Origin: an uncultured Lachnospira sp.
GTDB taxonomy: Bacteria; Bacillota; Clostridia; Lachnospirales; Lachnospiraceae
DNA: 5,275 nt
Reading direction: 5' to 3'
Assembly: GCA_947306285.1 (NCBI GenBank)
Contig: CAMZGB010000072.1
Span: 1-5,275, forward strand
Both the position numbers and the translations under genes were made by a program. The notes under the pieces were generated by a model, which was given only the letters and a program-made list of their open reading frames with translations, searched no databases and was not told the DNA's origin. Shown here one piece after another: positions 1 through 5,275 of this stretch; position 1 is the stretch's first letter, and every line of letters starts with the position of its first letter.

Positions 1-409
1 TTTAATAGAGGATATGTTTGACACTATGTATGAAGCAAATGGTGTTGGACTTGCTGCGCCACAAGTTGGAATCTTGAAAAAGATTTTTGTTGTGGACGTG
101 GGCGACGAAGACGGCAACAATGTTCCATATGTTTTCATTAATCCAGAAATACTTGAGCGCGAGGGTGTTCAAGTTGATTTTGAAGGATGCTTAAGTGTCC
201 CAGGAAAATCTGGAAAAGTAGCCAGAGCAGAGAAGATAAAAGTAAAAGCCTTCAACGAAGAAATGGAAGAGTTCGAGATGGAAGCGGAAGGTTTCCTGGC
301 AAGAGCCATTCAGCATGAGTACGATCACCTAAACGGTGTTATGTATGTAGATAAAGTGGAAGGCAGACTATACGACAACGAAGAATTACAAGAAAAACAG
401 GAGCAGTAA
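1..409 (+). CDS. def: Peptide deformylase, 3' part (5' end outside window)
   Basis: Peptide deformylase is a cytoplasmic metalloenzyme that removes the N-formyl group from the initiator methionine of nascent proteins. The reading frame is open from base 2, so the ATG at 14 is internal and the true start lies upstream; about 25-30 N-terminal residues are missing. All three family motifs are visible: GVGLAAPQVG (41-70), EGCLS (182-196) and HEYDH (314-328). The metal ligands are the Cys of EGCLS and the two His of HExxH, whose Glu is the catalytic base. Spacing between motifs (about 37 and 39 residues) matches the compact E. coli-like form without the insertions of longer type 2 enzymes. The tail after HEYDH is short and Glu/Gln-rich, ending in TAA. 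fmt starts 1 nt after the stop, the classic def-fmt pairing. Identification is secure; only the 5' end is unknown. Confidence 0.97.
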   Translation, partial: LIEDMFDTMYEANGVGLAAPQVGILKKIFVVDVGDEDGNNVPYVFINPEILEREGVQVDFEGCLSVPGKSGKVARAEKIKVKAFNEEMEEFEMEAEGFLARAIQHEYDHLNGVMYVDKVEGRLYDNEELQEKQEQ

Positions 410-410
410 T

Positions 411-1328
411 ATGAGAGTAGTTTTTATGGGAACACCAGATTTCTCGGTGCCGGCTTTAGAGAGAATTGCAAGCGAGCACGAGGTGGTAGCTGTTGTCACT
501 CAAAAAGACAAGCCAAAGGGTAGAGGACAAGAAGTTAGTTATACACCAGTTAAGGAATCTGCATTAAAACTAAATATTCCAGTGTTACAACCAGACAAAG
601 TTAAAGAAGAAAGCTTTGTTGAGAAACTACGCGCTTTAAATCCTGATGTAATAGTCGTTATCGCATTTGGACAAATCCTATCAAAAGAGATATTAGATAT
701 GCCAAAGTACGGTTGTGTGAATGTTCACGCATCATTACTTCCTAAGTATAGGGGAGCAGCTCCTATTCAGTGGGCAGTTATTGACGGTGAAGAGAAGAGT
801 GGCGTCTGCACAATGAAGATGGACGAAGGTTTAGATACTGGAGACATTATTGATGTGGAAGAGGTAGAACTAGATCCGAAAGAAACAGGTGGAAGCCTAT
901 TCGATAAATTAGCCGCTTTAGGTGGAGAGCTAATTCTAAAGACTCTTCAAAACTTAGAATTTGGGATCGCACAGTTTATAAAACAAGATGATTCTAAATC
1001 AACTTACGCAAAAAAGATGACAAAAGATTTAGGCCACATTGATTTTACAAAAGATGCAGAGAGCATCGAGAGACTTATCCGAGGTCTTAATCCATGGCCT
1101 AGCGCATTCACATACCTAGATGGCAAAGTTATGAAAATCTGGGATGCAGATGTGGTAGAGCAGTCAGGAGTTCCTGGAACAGTGATAAGTGAAGACAAAG
1201 ATTCATTTGTTATTGCAACAGGCGATAAAGCTCTTAAAGTAAATGAACTTCAGCTAGAAGGAAAGAAACGTATGAAAACATCTGATTTCTTGAATGGCAG
1301 AAGTATTGAGGGAAGTAAACTTGGCTAA
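411..1328 (+). CDS. fmt: Methionyl-tRNA formyltransferase
   Basis: Fmt transfers a formyl group from 10-formyltetrahydrofolate to the amino group of Met-tRNAfMet, producing the initiator tRNA in the cytoplasm. The 305-residue product has normal family length. It begins with the typical strand and loop MRVVFMGTPDFSVPAL (residues 1-16). The formyltransferase core carries N104 and H106 in VNVHASLLPKYRGAAPIQ and D142 in EGLDTGDI, equivalent to the E. coli Asn106/His108/Asp144 catalytic set. The tRNA-binding C-terminal domain spans roughly residues 204-305, with RLIRGLNPWPSAFT (221-234) and a final DFLNGRSI segment. The ATG is well supported by AGGAG at 399-403, 7 nt upstream and inside the end of def. 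Its last 8 nt overlap the next gene if that gene starts at TTG 1321. Nothing is missing or unusual in the catalytic residues. Confidence 0.98.
   Translation: MRVVFMGTPDFSVPALERIASEHEVVAVVTQKDKPKGRGQEVSYTPVKESALKLNIPVLQPDKVKEESFVEKLRALNPDVIVVIAFGQILSKEILDMPKYGCVNVHASLLPKYRGAAPIQWAVIDGEEKSGVCTMKMDEGLDTGDIIDVEEVELDPKETGGSLFDKLAALGGELILKTLQNLEFGIAQFIKQDDSKSTYAKKMTKDLGHIDFTKDAESIERLIRGLNPWPSAFTYLDGKVMKIWDADVVEQSGVPGTVISEDKDSFVIATGDKALKVNELQLEGKKRMKTSDFLNGRSIEGSKLG
1308..1312 (+). promoter_or_regulatory. Shine-Dalgarno site deciding a TTG start at 1321
   Basis: GAGGG lies inside the last codons of fmt, 8 nt before the in-frame TTG at 1321, which is ideal spacing. The alternative ATG at 1294 is preceded by ATCTGATTTCTTGA, with no purine-rich site. 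This favours TTG as the start of the membrane protein. Confidence 0.7.
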
Positions 1329-2763
1329 GAAAAACGATTACAACAAAATACTAATTGCGTCACTGTTCTTTATAAGTGCAGTGATTTTTCTGTTAGTGTT
1401 CTCTTGGAGCACATCTCCAATCATTCAATTTGGTGGATATGATTCGAGTATTTTCAAGTCAATTGGATTGTTTACTACAAAGGGTTTGACACCTTACAAG
1501 GACTTTTTCGATCATAAAGGACCAGTAATAGTGTTTGTCGAGTGGCTTGGATATGGTTTAACTAAAAGCGATTACACACTGTTGTTACTTCAAACTATAT
1601 TTTTGACATTTGCACTCTATGGAGTATTTAAAATTGCAAAACTATTTCTTTCGACGAAGAAGTCAGTTTTGTTAGCACTAGTAACACTTCCAGTTTGTAG
1701 CTTAATTATGAGTGGGCAGGGCGGAAACATAGTAGAAGAATGGATACTTCCGTTTCTTGTTTGGTGCTCATACTTCGCCGTAAAATTCTTTGTCTACAAA
1801 GAAAAAGAGTTTAACTATAAATATTCTATTTTGTATGGTGTGACACTTGCAATTGCAGCATTCTCTAGATTAACAAATGCTATTCCTGTTTTAATATTTG
1901 GCTTAATAATTATCATATATTTAATTAAACAAAAAGCATGGAAGAATATACTTAAAAATGTAGTGGCCTTTGTTGTGGGTGTGCTTATCATTACAATTCC
2001 TATTATCATTTGGTTTGTTGTTAATGGTGCATTGAGGGAGATGCTATACTCCACATTTGTGTTTAATTATAAATACATGAAAGCACGAAGCTTTGTGCCA
2101 GACATAATGAGGATTCTACGTCATGCAGCTAGGTATTTATTGCCACTTATCTTTGCGATAGTACTTCAAATTGCGATGATAGTTAAAAAGAAAGATGTTT
2201 GGTTGAACGTGGCGCTACTTATACAGAGTGTTGTGGCAATTACAATGCAAGTGACAAGCGCATTGTTCCCACATTATTTATACATTTGGGTTCCAACCAT
2301 AATGGTCACCTTGGTTTTGGCAGTAAAAGATTATGGTGTAATGAAATGGTTTGTGAGAGGATATGCCACGCTACTTGTAATTGTGTTTATTGGAACAAAC
2401 TTTATTGCTTTTAAGAGATATCACGACTTTTTGGGCAATAATTATAAAAACTACGTGAAGATGTGTAAAGACATTGAACAACACATTCCAGATAAATCAA
2501 AGAATATGGTTTCGATTGGCAGTAACCCATACATTTATCTAGTTACTGACACAGTTCCTTGCTATAAGTATTTCCACACACAGGATTTGCATGCGACTTA
2601 TGACCCAGAAACAAAAAAAGAGTGGGAAGAATTGCTGAAATCGAAGAAGGCAAATTATATTGTTGTAAATAATATGGGAGAATATCCTTGTTATAAAATA
2701 ATAAGAAAAGACTATAAGCTACTTTACAGAAACCAATATTTTGCATTATTAGAGAAAAGGTAA
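1321..2763 (+). CDS. Polytopic membrane protein, probable GT-C/GT39-like glycosyltransferase
   Basis: This 480-residue integral membrane protein (489 if the ATG at 1294 were used) has a short Lys-rich cytoplasmic N-terminus and about 11-12 hydrophobic segments (near residues 9-28, 65-80, 85-108, 114-131, 139-157, 168-203, 212-234, 271-288, 293-313, 319-336, 344-364). A soluble C-terminal part of roughly 115 residues follows. The first outside loop reads GGYDSS (38-43), then TPYKDFFDHKGP (57-68). This fits the ArnT/PMT-type loop, where an early Asp is catalytic and a short motif ending in K-x-P precedes the second helix. NIVEEW (136-141) and FPHYLY (316-321) also resemble this superfamily. Such enzymes move a sugar from a polyprenyl-phosphate donor to lipids, cell-wall polymers or proteins on the outer face of the membrane. 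Donor and acceptor cannot be read here. TTG 1321 is preferred because of the Shine-Dalgarno site at 1308-1312 and the short 8-nt overlap with fmt. rsmB follows with no gap. The GT-C assignment is from motif and topology only; another polytopic transferase or a flippase-like protein is possible. Confidence 0.75.
   Translation: MAKKNDYNKILIASLFFISAVIFLLVFSWSTSPIIQFGGYDSSIFKSIGLFTTKGLTPYKDFFDHKGPVIVFVEWLGYGLTKSDYTLLLLQTIFLTFALYGVFKIAKLFLSTKKSVLLALVTLPVCSLIMSGQGGNIVEEWILPFLVWCSYFAVKFFVYKEKEFNYKYSILYGVTLAIAAFSRLTNAIPVLIFGLIIIIYLIKQKAWKNILKNVVAFVVGVLIITIPIIIWFVVNGALREMLYSTFVFNYKYMKARSFVPDIMRILRHAARYLLPLIFAIVLQIAMIVKKKDVWLNVALLIQSVVAITMQVTSALFPHYLYIWVPTIMVTLVLAVKDYGVMKWFVRGYATLLVIVFIGTNFIAFKRYHDFLGNNYKNYVKMCKDIEQHIPDKSKNMVSIGSNPYIYLVTDTVPCYKYFHTQDLHATYDPETKKEWEELLKSKKANYIVVNNMGEYPCYKIIRKDYKLLYRNQYFALLEKR
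2757..2760 (+). promoter_or_regulatory. Weak, closely spaced ribosome-binding site before rsmB
   Basis: The only purine-rich stretch before rsmB is GAGAAAAGG at 2752-2760. Its AAGG core ends just 3 nt before the ATG at 2764, closer than the usual 5-9 nt. Because the upstream stop codon TAA abuts the ATG directly, rsmB translation probably depends on ribosomes terminating on the membrane-protein gene. Confidence 0.4.
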
Positions 2764-4116
2764 ATGGAAAACAAAGTTAACACAAGAAACGTAATATTAG
2801 ATCTTCTCCTAGATGTTGAGAAGGGGAAGATGAGCCATGTGGCATTCAACGATAAAATAAATCGCATGATGTCTAATGGAATTTTTCTTGTAAAACAAGA
2901 TAGGGCATTTGTGACTCGCGTTTTCCAAGGAACATTAGAAAAACAAATAGAACTTGATTACATTATTAATCAGTTTTCAAATATAAAGACAAGCAAGATG
3001 AAGCCAGTCATCAGGAATGTTTTAAGAATGTCCGTGTATCAGCTAAAGTATATGGATTCGGTTCCTGAGAGAGCAGTAGTTAGTGAAGCGGTAAAGATTG
3101 TGCAGAAGCGAAAGTTCGTGCATCTAAAGGGCTTTGTAAATGGAGTCCTAAGAACTATCATTCGCGAGATGGACAACATTCAGTATCCGACAGAGTATCC
3201 AGAAAACCTTTCAATAGAATACTCAGTGCCAGTTTGGATGATAGAGTTGTTTGATGAACAATATGGTTCCGTTAAAGGAATACTAGATGGACTAAACGAA
3301 TCGCACGAGACAACAATCAGAGTTAACACATCTAAAGCATCAGTGGAAGATGTCATTAACTTCCTTGAGTACAATAACGTTAAAGTTAGAAAATCAGACT
3401 TAGTAGATGAAGTGTTATACATTTCAAATTATGACACTCTAGATTCACTAAACATCTTCAAGGCGGGTATGGTAACAGTTCAAAACATTAGCTCAGTTTT
3501 GGTCGGATTGATAGCAAATCCACAAACAGATGATTATGTGGTAGATGTGTGTGCAGCACCAGGTGGAAAGGCGCTACACATTGCCGAACTTCTAAATGGA
3601 ACTGGTGCAGTAGATGCCAGAGATTTATCAGAAAGCAAGACTAAACTAATTAAGCAAAATATTAAGAGACTTGATTACAAAAACGTAAAAGTGTCAGAAC
3701 ACGATGCCAAACAACTAGATGAATCTATAATAGAAAAAGCAGATATTGTGATTGCAGATCTTCCTTGTTCAGGACTTGGAGTTATTGCAAACAAGAGTGA
3801 TATCAAAAACAAAATGACAAAAGAACAGTTAACAGACTTACAAAGCTTACAGCGAGAAATACTCGAAACTGTTTCTAAATATGTAAAGAAAGGTGGAAAA
3901 CTGATTTACTCCACCTGTACTATAAATAAAGACGAAAACGAAGTTAATGCTAGATGGATAGAAGAACTAGGACTTAAGAAACAAGACATAGACTTAAAAC
4001 AAATTCTAGATGTAAAAGAACTCCCATCAAACATTAAAGAGACTGATGGAATGATTCAAATTTTGCCAAGTGGCAATATGGACGGATTTTTCGTATCAGA
4101 GTTCGTAAAGGAATAA
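2764..4116 (+). CDS. rsmB: 16S rRNA (cytosine-967-C5)-methyltransferase RsmB
   Basis: RsmB (Sun/Fmu) uses S-adenosylmethionine to methylate C5 of C967 of 16S rRNA in the cytoplasm. The product has 450 residues, a normal length. Residues about 6-135 form the NusB-like RNA-binding domain, with QDRAFVTRVFQGTL (45-58), VPERAVVSEAVKI (100-112) and GFVNGVLR (123-130). The Rossmann methyltransferase domain follows: SAM-binding motif DVCAAPGGK (261-269), acidic residue D287 in ARDLS, motif IV DLPCSGLG with C335, and motif VI YSTCT with catalytic C385 followed by KDENE. The C-terminus ends in the usual GFF-F pattern (441-447). The ATG directly follows the TAA of the preceding gene and the N-terminus aligns with the family, so this start is sound despite a poor Shine-Dalgarno site. 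Small departures from the common consensus are VQNISS for VQDESS (239-244) and KSDIK for KPDIK (344-348); both catalytic cysteines are intact. Confidence 0.96.
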   Translation: MENKVNTRNVILDLLLDVEKGKMSHVAFNDKINRMMSNGIFLVKQDRAFVTRVFQGTLEKQIELDYIINQFSNIKTSKMKPVIRNVLRMSVYQLKYMDSVPERAVVSEAVKIVQKRKFVHLKGFVNGVLRTIIREMDNIQYPTEYPENLSIEYSVPVWMIELFDEQYGSVKGILDGLNESHETTIRVNTSKASVEDVINFLEYNNVKVRKSDLVDEVLYISNYDTLDSLNIFKAGMVTVQNISSVLVGLIANPQTDDYVVDVCAAPGGKALHIAELLNGTGAVDARDLSESKTKLIKQNIKRLDYKNVKVSEHDAKQLDESIIEKADIVIADLPCSGLGVIANKSDIKNKMTKEQLTDLQSLQREILETVSKYVKKGGKLIYSTCTINKDENEVNARWIEELGLKKQDIDLKQILDVKELPSNIKETDGMIQILPSGNMDGFFVSEFVKE

Positions 4117-4118
4117 AC

Positions 4119-5156
4119 ATGAATAAACTAGATATTTTATCTTACAATTTAGAAGGTCTAGAAGAAATCATTTTAGAGATGGAAGAGTCAAAGTTTAGGG
4201 CTAAGCAAATCTTTAGATGGCTTCACATTGATAGAGTAGAAACTTTTGATGAGATGACAAACTTATCGAAAGACTTAAGAGAAAAACTAGATGAGAAGTT
4301 TGAAATCAAGTCGCTTGAGATTCACAAAAGACTTATCTCCAAAATTGATGGAACTAGAAAATATTTGTTCAAGCTGGAAGATGGACAAATTATCGAGAGT
4401 GTAATGATGCCTTATAAGCATGGAAACACCGTGTGTGTTTCGTCGCAGGCGGGATGTAGAATGGGATGTAAGTTCTGTGCGTCCACGCTAAACGGTTTGG
4501 ACAGAAACCTAACGGTATCAGAAATTTTAGGACAGTCATATGCTATCGAAAAAGATATGGACGAGAGAGTATCGCACATAGTCTTGATGGGAAGTGGGGA
4601 GCCACTTGATAACTTTGACAATGTTATGCAATTTATTAGAGTTATCTCAGACGATAATGGCACAAACATAAGTAAGCGAAATATCACGCTTTCTACTTGT
4701 GGATTGGTTGATGGTATTAAGAAACTAGCAGATTTGGGATTTCCAGTGACTTTGGCGCTCTCGCTACACGCAGCTGATGATGAGACTAGAAAGAAAATAA
4801 TGCCAATAGCAAACAAATATTCAATCCAAGAAGAGTTAGATGCTTGTTGGTATTTGTTTGAGAAGACTGGAAGAAGAGTAAGCTTTGAGTACAGTTTGAT
4901 AAATGGTGTGAATGATTCGCCGGAGGATGCTGTAAAACTAGGAAAGTTGATTGGTGGAAAAAATGTTCATATCAACTTAATTCCAATGAATCCTGTGGAT
5001 GAAAGGGACCTTGAACAGAGTACAAAAGAGCGAATCGAGCATTTCTGCTCAGCAATTGAAAAATACCATATAAATGTTACAATTAGAAGGGAAATGGGCA
5101 GGGATATTAACGGTGCCTGTGGACAATTGAGGAATAGGGAGTTACAAAATGATTAA
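4119..5156 (+). CDS. rlmN: Dual-specificity 23S rRNA (A2503-C2)/tRNA (A37-C2) methyltransferase RlmN
   Basis: RlmN is a radical-SAM enzyme that methylates C2 of adenosine 2503 in the peptidyl-transferase centre and of A37 in some tRNAs. The 345-residue product has the usual length. An N-terminal helical domain (about 1-85, with KFRAKQIFRWLH at 25-36) precedes the radical-SAM barrel. The 4Fe-4S cluster motif is C113-x3-C117-x2-C120. The two other conserved cysteines are C106 (in VCVSSQ) and C334 (in GACGQL), matching E. coli C118 and C355, the latter carrying the transferred methylene. E93 in ESVMMP matches E. coli E105. MGSGEPLDN (157-165) and LSTCGLV (191-197) are the SAM-contacting GEPL and ST motifs in their clostridial form. 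AAAGGA at 4107-4112 lies 6 nt before the ATG, inside the end of rsmB. The related Cfr enzyme, which methylates C8 and gives antibiotic resistance, is unlikely because length, context and motifs all fit housekeeping RlmN. Confidence 0.97.
   Translation: MNKLDILSYNLEGLEEIILEMEESKFRAKQIFRWLHIDRVETFDEMTNLSKDLREKLDEKFEIKSLEIHKRLISKIDGTRKYLFKLEDGQIIESVMMPYKHGNTVCVSSQAGCRMGCKFCASTLNGLDRNLTVSEILGQSYAIEKDMDERVSHIVLMGSGEPLDNFDNVMQFIRVISDDNGTNISKRNITLSTCGLVDGIKKLADLGFPVTLALSLHAADDETRKKIMPIANKYSIQEELDACWYLFEKTGRRVSFEYSLINGVNDSPEDAVKLGKLIGGKNVHINLIPMNPVDERDLEQSTKERIEHFCSAIEKYHINVTIRREMGRDINGACGQLRNRELQND
5136..5141 (+). promoter_or_regulatory. Shine-Dalgarno site deciding the phosphatase start at 5149
   Basis: AGGGAG lies within the last codons of rlmN, 7 nt before the ATG at 5149. 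A second in-frame ATG at 5161 would be 19 nt away, too far, so 5149 is preferred even though it overlaps rlmN by 8 nt. Confidence 0.75.
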
Positions 5157-5275
5157 TGAAATGGAAAATAGCATTGAAGCCTTTGGGCAGACAGACGTCG
5201 GTATGATGCGTACTATCAATCAAGATAGTATCTTTTTGTCGACGGAACCTATAGGAAAACTTCCAAATCTTTTTA
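5149..5275 (+). CDS. PP2C-family Ser/Thr protein phosphatase, 5' part (Stp/PrpC-like)
   Basis: Only the first 42 residues are in the window. After a 14-residue leader comes TDVGMMRTINQDS (15-27), the N-terminal motif of bacterial PP2C (PPM) phosphatases, usually TDVGxxRxxNxDs. Its Asp and Arg help bind metal and phosphate. The following segment, ending KLPNLF at the window edge, fits the stretch just before the expected VADGMGGH motif, which lies outside. These phosphatases need Mn2+/Mg2+ and dephosphorylate Ser/Thr in the cytoplasm. In Firmicutes this gene typically sits between rlmN and a membrane PASTA-domain kinase (PrkC/Stk) that it opposes, so that kinase is expected next; this is inference from gene order. 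The start overlaps the end of rlmN by 8 nt, implying coupled translation. The family call is firm from motif plus context; catalytic completeness cannot be judged. Confidence 0.88.
   Translation, partial: MINEMENSIEAFGQTDVGMMRTINQDSIFLSTEPIGKLPNLF

Larger units (their letters stand above)
1..5275 (+). other. Single polycistronic operon segment
   Basis: All six genes run in the same direction, with junctions of +1 (def/fmt), -8 (fmt/membrane protein), 0 (membrane protein/rsmB), +2 (rsmB/rlmN) and -8 nt (rlmN/phosphatase). Every complete gene ends in TAA. There is no room for a terminator, and no stem-loop followed by a T-run is seen at any junction. Promoter and terminator must therefore lie outside the window, unless an internal promoter exists within a coding region. 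Confidence 0.85.

Noticed and set aside
1486..1491. Second TTGACA hexamer in the membrane protein gene
   Set aside because: No -10-like sequence follows at a suitable distance.
1603..1630. Promoter-like TTGACA (1603-1608), 16-nt spacer and TATTTA (1625-1630) inside the membrane protein gene
   Set aside because: The match is fair, but AT-rich coding sequence yields such hits by chance. It sits well inside a coding region with no clear reason for a start there. 5' end mapping would settle it.
2199..2414. 71-codon + strand open frame inside the membrane protein gene
   Set aside because: It is an alternative-frame shadow of a clear polytopic membrane protein; the product is Cys/His/Asn-rich with no family resemblance.
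4437..4480. Cfr-type resistance methyltransferase as an alternative for the radical-SAM gene
   Set aside because: Cfr is close to RlmN, but this gene sits in the housekeeping position between rsmB and a PP2C gene, has normal RlmN length and motifs, and shows no sign of transfer.
4412..4816. 134-codon open frame on the - strand inside rlmN
   Set aside because: It lies entirely antisense to a well-identified gene, has no recognisable motif, and its length is explained by the constrained codon use of rlmN.
1..5275. CRISPR arrays, tRNA/rRNA genes, insertion sequences, riboswitches or terminators
   Set aside because: Coding regions cover nearly the whole window with gaps of at most 2 nt; no repeat arrays, terminal inverted repeats or stem-loop plus T-run structures were seen.

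Overview
The window is an AT-rich, gene-dense stretch with every gene on the + strand. It holds six adjoining coding regions and no intergenic space longer than 2 nt. The gene order def, fmt, (extra gene), rsmB, rlmN, PP2C-type phosphatase is the familiar Firmicutes translation/rRNA-modification cluster. In Bacillus and Clostridia this cluster usually continues with a PASTA-type Ser/Thr kinase and rsgA. The AT-rich codon use, purine-rich Shine-Dalgarno sites, all-TAA stops and protein details (e.g. MGSGEPLDN and STCG in RlmN, ADLPCSGLG in RsmB) suggest an anaerobic clostridial bacterium, plausibly Lachnospiraceae-like. That placement is inference from remembered family sequences, not a database search.

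Layout: positions 1-409 are the 3' part of def (peptide deformylase), cut by the window start. 411-1328 is fmt (methionyl-tRNA formyltransferase). 1321-2763 is a polytopic membrane protein that looks like a GT-C/GT39-type (ArnT/PMT-like) lipid-phosphosugar-dependent glycosyltransferase, probably starting at a TTG. 2764-4116 is rsmB (16S rRNA m5C967 methyltransferase). 4119-5156 is rlmN (radical-SAM 23S rRNA A2503/tRNA A37 methyltransferase). 5149-5275 is the 5' end of a PP2C-family protein phosphatase (Stp/PrpC-like), cut by the window end. Junctions are +1, -8, 0, +2 and -8 nt, so the genes are almost certainly co-transcribed and in part translationally coupled. I see no terminator or convincing promoter between them.

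How the genes work together: Fmt adds the formyl group to initiator Met-tRNA and Def removes it from nascent chains. RsmB and RlmN modify 16S and 23S rRNA. The phosphatase would normally oppose a PASTA kinase that senses cell-wall state. The odd member is the membrane glycosyltransferase-like gene. It occupies the fmt-rsmB junction, where many clostridial relatives, as I recall, carry a small membrane zinc metallopeptidase gene (YugP-like). It is the only gene here without an obvious role in translation, and it is the best candidate for something worth a second look. I found no new defence, mobile or RNA system in the window; most of it is ordinary housekeeping sequence.
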